Below, piece by piece: positions 59,111-64,000 of a stretch of 64,000 nucleotides of DNA. The notes below the pieces were generated by a model. The model made no database searches. It saw nothing but the letters and a program-made list of their open reading frames with translations, and had not been told where the DNA came from. The stretch spans positions 310,001-374,000 of the forward strand of contig JACKNV010000002.1 of the NCBI GenBank assembly GCA_024234735.1, written 5' to 3'. A program made the position numbers and the translations under genes. The DNA comes from Pseudomonadales bacterium (GTDB lineage Bacteria; Pseudomonadota; Gammaproteobacteria; Pseudomonadales; Halieaceae). The number at the start of each line of letters is the position of its first letter. Position 1 is the stretch's first letter.

Positions 59111-59886
59111 CGGCTGATGACCAGCGGCTGGTTGCGCAGCGGGTGGCGCTGTACCAGTACGTCGATGGCGAACACCTCGCGGAAGAGTTGCGGGGTGAAT
59201 ACCTGTTCCGGTGCCCCGCAGGCGGCCAGCCGTCCGTCCTGCAGCACGGCAATGATGTCCGCCAGGCCGGCCACCAGATTGAAGTCGTGAATGGCCAGCA
59301 CGATGGCGCAACCGCGCCCGGCCAGGGTGCGCACCGCCTGCGCGACCAGTTGCTGGTGCGCCAGGTCCAGCGCGGTGGTGGGCTCATCCAGCAGCAGCAG
59401 GGCGCGGCCGTCCTCGGCCGTATCCCAGACCTGGGCGAGCACTCGCGCCAGTTGCACCCGCTGGCGTTCGCCGCCCGACAGGCGGGTATAGGGGCGTTCG
59501 CGCAGGCCACTGACGTCGGTTGCCGCCATGACCTGTTGAACGATGTCGTGGTCAGCCGCCGCGCCGGTGGCGTGGGGCATTCGCCCCAGGGACACGACCT
59601 CTGCCACGGTATAGGGGAAATTCAACAGGGAGAACTGCGGCAGGTAGGCCAGGCGCCGGGCCAGCTGCTGGCGCGGCCAGTGCGCCCGGGGCCGGTCGTG
59701 CACCAGCAGCTCGCCGCTGTGCACGGCGATATCCCCGGCGACCAGGCGCAGCAGGGAGGACTTGCCGGCGCCGTTGGGGCCGGCCAGACCCAGGATCTGG
59801 CCGGGCCCCAGCAGCAGGTTGATGTCCTGCAGCAGTCGCGTACCCCAGGGCGCGGCCTGCACCGCCCGCAGCTGCAGGGCGTTCAC
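59107..59886 (-). CDS. btuD: ABC transporter ATP-binding protein for cobalamin (BtuD-like)
   Basis: 259 residues from GTG 59886 (GTGA overlap with the permease). Walker A GPNGAGKSS (36-44), signature LSGGERQR, Walker B 'ALLLLDEP', H-loop 'LAIHDFN'. FecE/HmuV/BtuD group. The operon and the riboswitch make cobalamin the likely substrate. Confidence 0.9.
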   Translation of the reverse strand: MNALQLRAVQAAPWGTRLLQDINLLLGPGQILGLAGPNGAGKSSLLRLVAGDIAVHSGELLVHDRPRAHWPRQQLARRLAYLPQFSLLNFPYTVAEVVSLGRMPHATGAAADHDIVQQVMAATDVSGLRERPYTRLSGGERQRVQLARVLAQVWDTAEDGRALLLLDEPTTALDLAHQQLVAQAVRTLAGRGCAIVLAIHDFNLVAGLADIIAVLQDGRLAACGAPEQVFTPQLFREVFAIDVLVQRHPLRNQPLVISR

Positions 59887-60935
59887 GATTGCATTCCGTA
59901 GTGGTGCCGCTGGCGCAGCAGGGAGATAAAAAACGGCACCCCGACGATGGCGGTGACGATGCCTACCGGCAGTTCCGTCGGAGCGAACACGGTGCGCGCC
60001 AGGGTGTCGGCTGCCACCAGCAGGATGGCGCCCGCCAGGGCGGCGGCCGGCAGCAGCACGCGATGATCCGGCCCCAGCAGCAGGCGCATGATATGCGGCA
60101 CCACCAGGCCGACGAAGGCGATGGTTCCCACCAGCGCCACCGAAGTGCCTACTCCCAGGGCCACCCAGGTGACCAGGGCAAACTTGGCGCGCTCCACATC
60201 GATACCCAGGTGGCGGGCCTCGGACTCGCCCAGCAGCAGGGCGTTGAGGGCGTTGGCGTAGCGCGGCAGGGCCAAAAGCAGGGCGCCGCCCACCACCGTT
60301 CCCAGCAGCAGGCGGGGGTAGCTGGCACCGTCCATGCCGCCCATCTTCCACAGGGAAATGCGGCGCAGCATGTCGTTGTCCGCGCGAAACTCCAGCAGGC
60401 TGCCCAGGGCGCCCGCCAGGGCGGTGATGGCGATACCGGCCAGCAACATGCTGGCAACCGAGGTGCCGCTGGGCGAGGTCGCCAGGCGATAGACAAACAC
60501 CACGGCTGCGGCACCGCCGGCGAAGGCGCCCGCCGATACCAGGGTAAGGGCGGTGTAGCTTTGCAGGGTGCTGCCGCCCACGACGATGACCAGGGCCGCG
60601 CCCAGTGAGGCGCCCGCAGTGACTCCGATCAGCGATGGGTCGGCCAGCGGGTTGCGAAACAGGCCCTGCATGGCAGCGCCGCTGATGGCCAGGACCGCGC
60701 CCATTACCGCGGCCAGCAGTACCCGCGGCAGGCGAATGTGGGCAATGATCAGGCTCGCCTGGTCAGCCGGCGCATCGCCGCCCAGTGCCAGCAGCCCACT
60801 CGCCACCTCCCCGGGGGAGAGGCGGACCGCGCCACTGGCGAGCCCCACCAGGATGCACAGGGGCAGGGCGGCGGCCAGACAGGCCAGCAGCCATCGCGCG
60901 TGGTGGCGGCGTCCAGCCTGGTTAATAGTCCACAC
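59883..60935 (-). CDS. btuC: FecCD-type permease for cobalamin (BtuC-like)
   Basis: 350 residues from GTG 60935; ATG 60968 is an alternative with larger overlap. About ten membrane helices. Family motifs 'RLPRVLLAAVMGAVLAISGAAMQGLFRNPLADPSLIGVTAGASLGA' and 'GTIAFVGLVVPHIMRLLLGPDHRVLLP', ending 'GVPFFISLLRQRHH'. The start lies 14 bases inside cobO. Confidence 0.9.
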   Translation of the reverse strand: MWTINQAGRRHHARWLLACLAAALPLCILVGLASGAVRLSPGEVASGLLALGGDAPADQASLIIAHIRLPRVLLAAVMGAVLAISGAAMQGLFRNPLADPSLIGVTAGASLGAALVIVVGGSTLQSYTALTLVSAGAFAGGAAAVVFVYRLATSPSGTSVASMLLAGIAITALAGALGSLLEFRADNDMLRRISLWKMGGMDGASYPRLLLGTVVGGALLLALPRYANALNALLLGESEARHLGIDVERAKFALVTWVALGVGTSVALVGTIAFVGLVVPHIMRLLLGPDHRVLLPAAALAGAILLVAADTLARTVFAPTELPVGIVTAIVGVPFFISLLRQRHHYGMQS

Positions 60936-61530
60936 CCCGACGCGCCTTGATACCGGCGCGATAGGCATGCTTGATTTCCTTCACTTCCGACACGGTGTCC
61001 ATGACGCCCTGCAGGGCCTTGCCGCCACCGCGCCCGGTAACCACCACGCTCTGGCCGGGCGGGCGCTGGCGAATGGCATCGATGATTTCCTCTTCCGGCA
61101 GGTATTTGAAGGCGATCATATAAGTCAGCTCATCCAGCACTACCAGGTCGAAGCTGGCGTCCTCGAGCATGGGTCTGGCCCGCTCCCAGGTGCGCCGGGC
61201 CGCGGCCATGTCGGCGCTGCGATCCTGGGTATCCCAGGTAAACCCGGTGCCCATCTGGTAAAAATCCACCTGGGGGCAGTGCTCCTTCAGGTAGATTTCC
61301 TCTCCCGAAAGTTGCTCGCCCTTGATGAATTGCACCACCCCGACTTTCTGGTCGTAGCCCAGGGCGCGCATGACCATGCCGAAGGCGGAGCTGGATTTAC
61401 CCTTGCCGTCGCCAGTCAGCAACAGGGCGATGCCCCGTTCGGTGTCCGCCGCGGCGATGGCGGCATCGACATTCACCTTCTGCTTCTGCATGGCGGACTT
61501 GTGTCTGGCGTCCTTGTCGGTGGTGGTCAT
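60922..61530 (-). CDS. cobO: cob(I)yrinic acid a,c-diamide adenosyltransferase (CobA/CobO/BtuR)
   Basis: 202 residues. P-loop GDGKGKSSSA (40-49), 'FIKGEQLSGEE', 'DLVVLDELTYMIAFKYL' and 'VVTGRGGGKAL'. It adds the adenosyl group to reduced corrinoids, activating imported B12. Ten bases after btuB. The window has no de novo corrin genes, so salvage is the probable role. Confidence 0.95.
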   Translation of the reverse strand: MTTTDKDARHKSAMQKQKVNVDAAIAAADTERGIALLLTGDGKGKSSSAFGMVMRALGYDQKVGVVQFIKGEQLSGEEIYLKEHCPQVDFYQMGTGFTWDTQDRSADMAAARRTWERARPMLEDASFDLVVLDELTYMIAFKYLPEEEIIDAIRQRPPGQSVVVTGRGGGKALQGVMDTVSEVKEIKHAYRAGIKARRGVDY

Positions 61531-61540
61531 CGCCCGCCTC

Positions 61541-63397
61541 CTAGAAAATGTATTTCATCCCGGCGTAGCCGGCGGCTCCGCTGGTATTGTAGGTGGGAAC
61601 TTCCTGGTAGTCCTCATCCAGGGCGTTTTCCACCCGGCCGAACAGCTGTAGCGAGGGCAGCAGCTGATAGCTGGCGGTCAGCTCCAGCACCTGGTAGTCG
61701 TCCAGCTGGGAACCGTCGACGTCCTCGGCGTCCTGGGACAGGCGCCAGGCGGCCCCCAGCACCAGGGTGTCCCCCAGCGCGCGCCAGCTCAGGCCCAGGT
61801 TGGCCAGGTGTTCGGGCCGGTAGGGTCGGCTCTGGCCGTCGGCGGTCTCGGTGTTGTTGAAGGTATAGTTGGCCGACAGGGAAAGGCTCGCCAGCAGTGG
61901 CCAGGCGGCGCTCAGCTCGACGCCGCTGGAGTCGGTGGTGCCGTTGCGTTGCAGGTAGCCGGAATAGTTGGCGAGGTCGAAATAGATCTCGTCGTCGATT
62001 TTCTGGTCGAAATACACGGCTTCCAGGTACAGGCCGGAATCCGCGCCCCAGGTCAGCCCGACATCGTAGCCCCGGCTTTTCTCTTCCTGCAGCGATGTCT
62101 GCGACGCGGGCGGGTAGGCAAAGCTGCCGGTGTTGTAGGCCACTTCGTACAGGCTGGGGGCGCGAAAGCCGGTGCCGTAAGTGCCTTTGAGCTTCAGGTC
62201 TCCGCCGGCAAGGGGGATCAGGTAGGCGCTGCTCAGGCGGTAGGAGGTGTGGGTGCCGAAATCGTCGTTGTCGTCATATCGGGCACCGGCGGTCACGAAC
62301 AGGTTTTCGCCGAAGCCGCCCTGGTACTCCAGGTAGTAACCGTACTGGTTGCGGCTGTCATCGGTACTGCCGTCGTCGATGGATTCCTGTTGCCGCTCCG
62401 CACCGTATACCAGGCGCAAGCCGTCGCTGTAGCGGAAGTTCCCCAGGTAGCCGATTCGGTCCAGCGTGCCCTTTGCCTGGAAACTGGTCTGGCCGGCTGA
62501 TTTGAAATTGCGGTCGGTATCGTTGCCGGTGTAGGCGAGCTGGTGTTCGAAGCGGCCTGCCTGGTAGTCTGCGGCCAGGCGCCAGGCCTGCTGTTGGTAG
62601 TGATCGCTGCAGCGGTCGGTGGATTCGAAAGTGTCCACGGTGTAGCAGTCGTCGTAGCGGTTCTTGCCGTGGACGTCGCGACCCACAGCGGTAAAGCGCA
62701 GTTGCTCGGTGGCCTGGTAGCCGATGCGCGCGTTGACGGTGCTGTTGTCGTAGCCGTCGTCGTCCTTGAGCACCTCATCGGTGCTGCGGGCATTGAAGCC
62801 ATCGCTGCTGAAATCGGCTCCGGACAGGTTGAAATCCACGGTGTCGTTGCCGCCGCCGACGTTGCCTGAGAATTGCTGGGTGCCGTAGCGTCCGCCCTCG
62901 GCGCTCACCTCGCCGCCAAATCCGTCGCGCGGTGCGATGGTGGTGATATTGACCACGCCGCCGGCATCGCCACCGTACATCAGCCCCTGGGGTCCGCGCA
63001 GTATCTCCACGCGCTGCACGCCGGAACTCAGCAATTGTTCGAAGCGCGGGCTCACCTGGGGGCCGGATGTGTCGGCGATGTCGATGCCATCCAGCAGTAC
63101 CAGGGTACGATAGCCTTCCTCGCCGCGGATACGCAGCGATGCGGCGCTGCCGGTACCCCCGGTATTGGTCACGGAGACCCCGGGCTGGGTGCGCAGGACA
63201 TCGTACAGCGAGACGAAACCGAGGCGCTCGATCTCCTCCTGGTCGATCACGGATATTGAAGTGCCCACCTGGCGCAGAGGCATCTCTACTCCGGTGGCGG
63301 TAACGACGATCTCCTCCAGGGGATTGTCGGCAAGGGTGGTGTGGCAGGCGCTGCCACTCGCCAGGGCGAGCAGTGCGCAGGTTGGGAAACGAGTCAT
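61541..63397 (-). CDS. btuB: TonB-dependent vitamin B12 receptor BtuB
   Basis: 618 residues. Signal peptide ending near Ala23. TonB box EEIVVTA (28-34). Plug domain with 'LYDVLRTQPGVSVTNTGGTGSAASLRIRGEEGYRTLVLLDGIDIAD', then a 22-strand barrel ending in an aromatic, 'YAGMKYIF'. The length fits BtuB. The cobalamin riboswitch in its leader fixes the substrate. Confidence 0.95.
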   Translation of the reverse strand: MTRFPTCALLALASGSACHTTLADNPLEEIVVTATGVEMPLRQVGTSISVIDQEEIERLGFVSLYDVLRTQPGVSVTNTGGTGSAASLRIRGEEGYRTLVLLDGIDIADTSGPQVSPRFEQLLSSGVQRVEILRGPQGLMYGGDAGGVVNITTIAPRDGFGGEVSAEGGRYGTQQFSGNVGGGNDTVDFNLSGADFSSDGFNARSTDEVLKDDDGYDNSTVNARIGYQATEQLRFTAVGRDVHGKNRYDDCYTVDTFESTDRCSDHYQQQAWRLAADYQAGRFEHQLAYTGNDTDRNFKSAGQTSFQAKGTLDRIGYLGNFRYSDGLRLVYGAERQQESIDDGSTDDSRNQYGYYLEYQGGFGENLFVTAGARYDDNDDFGTHTSYRLSSAYLIPLAGGDLKLKGTYGTGFRAPSLYEVAYNTGSFAYPPASQTSLQEEKSRGYDVGLTWGADSGLYLEAVYFDQKIDDEIYFDLANYSGYLQRNGTTDSSGVELSAAWPLLASLSLSANYTFNNTETADGQSRPYRPEHLANLGLSWRALGDTLVLGAAWRLSQDAEDVDGSQLDDYQVLELTASYQLLPSLQLFGRVENALDEDYQEVPTYNTSGAAGYAGMKYIF

Positions 63398-63502
63398 GGT
63401 GTTACCTCAATGGCCGGGTTGTCAGGCCGATTGAGAGAGGAAACCAGGGAACGACGCGCTGCTCGGCGCGAGGCAACCTTGTCTGAAGCCCTCCGCTCCA
63501 TC

Positions 63503-63642
63503 GGTGCATACGCCAGGCAGGTATCGGGCTCACAGCCGGGGCTGTATACCGTTGCGGGGGCAGCGGTGGCTTGGGCACAGGGCCTACCACACTTCCCATT
63601 TAACCTGCCCAGCCGTCACCCGGGGGGACAGCGGCAGGCACC
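63503..63642 (-). ncRNA. cobalamin riboswitch
   Basis: On the minus strand: GGTGCC (63642-63637), then TTAAATGGGAAGTG (about 63602-63590), GCTGCCCCCGCAACGGTATA (63564-63545) and the B12 box AGCCCGATACCTGCCTGGCG (63530-63511). A closing pair GGTGC/GCACC ends at 63503. The conserved landmarks come in canonical order and spacing. It lies 106 bases before btuB and would switch off the operon when adenosyl- or other cobalamin is plentiful. The region 63398-63502 is the expression platform; 63643-63794 should hold the promoters for this and for the DUF501 gene. Confidence 0.93.
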
Positions 63643-63794
63643 TGGTTCGGGCCGGGACTTTAGGTGCTGCCGGGAGCTTTGTCAAACCCTGGCCAGTCGG
63701 GCCCCGAAACCCCGGCCCGCGAAATCGTCACGGGTTCGTATTTTCCCGCCGGCTTCGCGTAGAATTACAGGCCCGTAGTCAGCAGGCACCGCCT

Positions 63795-64000
63795 TTGTCC
63801 ATAAATCCTTCCACACACGACCGTGTAGCGCAGCTGCTCGGCAGGGAGCCCCGGGGCCTGCGGGCCATCGCGGTCAGTTCCCCCGGCGGTGAGCCGATGG
63901 TGATCCGGGTGGCCTCGCTGGTCGATGACAAACCATTTCCCACCCTGTTCTGGCTGGTGGATGCGGACCTGTCCTACCGCATAGACCAGGCCGAGGCCGG
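63795..64000 (+). CDS. DUF501 family protein, N-terminal part
   Basis: 68 codons visible from TTG 63795, running off the window. 'DRVAQLLGREPRGLRAIAVSSPGGEPMVIRVASLVDDKPFPTLFWLVDADLSYRIDQAEAG' region holds the DUF501 hallmark 'PFPTLFWL'. Function unknown. Start uncertain since the window has no ATG nearby and the ribosome binding site is not clear. Divergent from btuB. Confidence 0.82.
   Translation, partial: MSINPSTHDRVAQLLGREPRGLRAIAVSSPGGEPMVIRVASLVDDKPFPTLFWLVDADLSYRIDQAEA

Noticed and set aside
1..64000. Defence islands, CRISPR, prophage or insertion sequences
   Set aside because: No repeat-spacer array, transposase, integrase or phage structural gene was found.

Overview
The window reads as chromosomal DNA of a GC-rich, aerobic, probably marine gammaproteobacterium. 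The conserved block trmJ / cysteine desulfurase / ndk / rlmN / pilW / rodZ / ispG / hisS / yfgM / bamB / der is typical of Gammaproteobacteria. The mix of glyoxylate shunt, steroid-like acyl-CoA catabolism, PQQ dehydrogenase, DUF1800/DUF1501 pair and B12 salvage recalls Halieaceae-type (OM60/NOR5) genomes. That placement is an inference from gene content only. I see no rRNA, tRNA, CRISPR array, phage or insertion sequence.

Layout. 1-651: end of an MCE lipid-transport operon. 774-3269: an iron/peroxide-stress type operon (rubrerythrin, Fe-S oxidoreductase, DUF3501) behind a perfect Fur/PerR-type operator. 3297-6433: secreted DUF1800-DUF1501 pair. 6543-10185: small genes (secreted hypothetical, GNAT, tyrosine phosphatase, DUF2058, two overlapping BamE-like lipoproteins). 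10368-12545: lipoprotein PQQ dehydrogenase fused to cytochrome c. 12610-13000: cold-shock gene with a strong promoter and long leader. 13063-16032: DUF3313, DUF4124, YrbL-like and solute-binding proteins.

16072-24500 is the main catabolic island: a BphC/HsaC-type extradiol dioxygenase, divergent from two DUF35 proteins, two thiolase-fold proteins lacking the thiolase cysteine, a FadD, two enoyl-CoA hydratases and a nitroreductase. The order resembles the mycobacterial steroid side-chain genes (DUF35-ltp4-ltp3 with fadD19/echA19). Then come an Ntn-hydrolase acylase, a RibBA with a dead GTP cyclohydrolase half, a true thiolase, and a GlxA-like AraC regulator divergent from an unusual 619-residue ketosynthase.

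32475-46373 is housekeeping: suhB, trmJ, cysteine desulfurase, PiT/DUF47 phosphate uptake, ndk, then a tightly packed rlmN-to-der run ending in a truncated haemoglobin. 46485-51338 holds a secreted EEP-family lipoprotein, an acyl-CoA ligase and isocitrate lyase. 51490-55910 is an RND efflux pair whose promoter has a 19-bp spacer filled by a SoxR-box-like dyad. 56233-63642 holds an HxlR regulator, metY and a cobalamin riboswitch-controlled uptake operon (btuB-cobO-btuC-btuD-btuF). The window ends inside a DUF501 gene.

The most interesting signals are the rubrerythrin/DUF3501 operon with its two adjacent 7-1-7 dyads, the SoxR-box-like efflux promoter, the steroid-like thiolase/DUF35 cluster with atypical active sites, the AraC-spaced repeats before the lone ketosynthase, and the dyad inside the cold-shock promoter.
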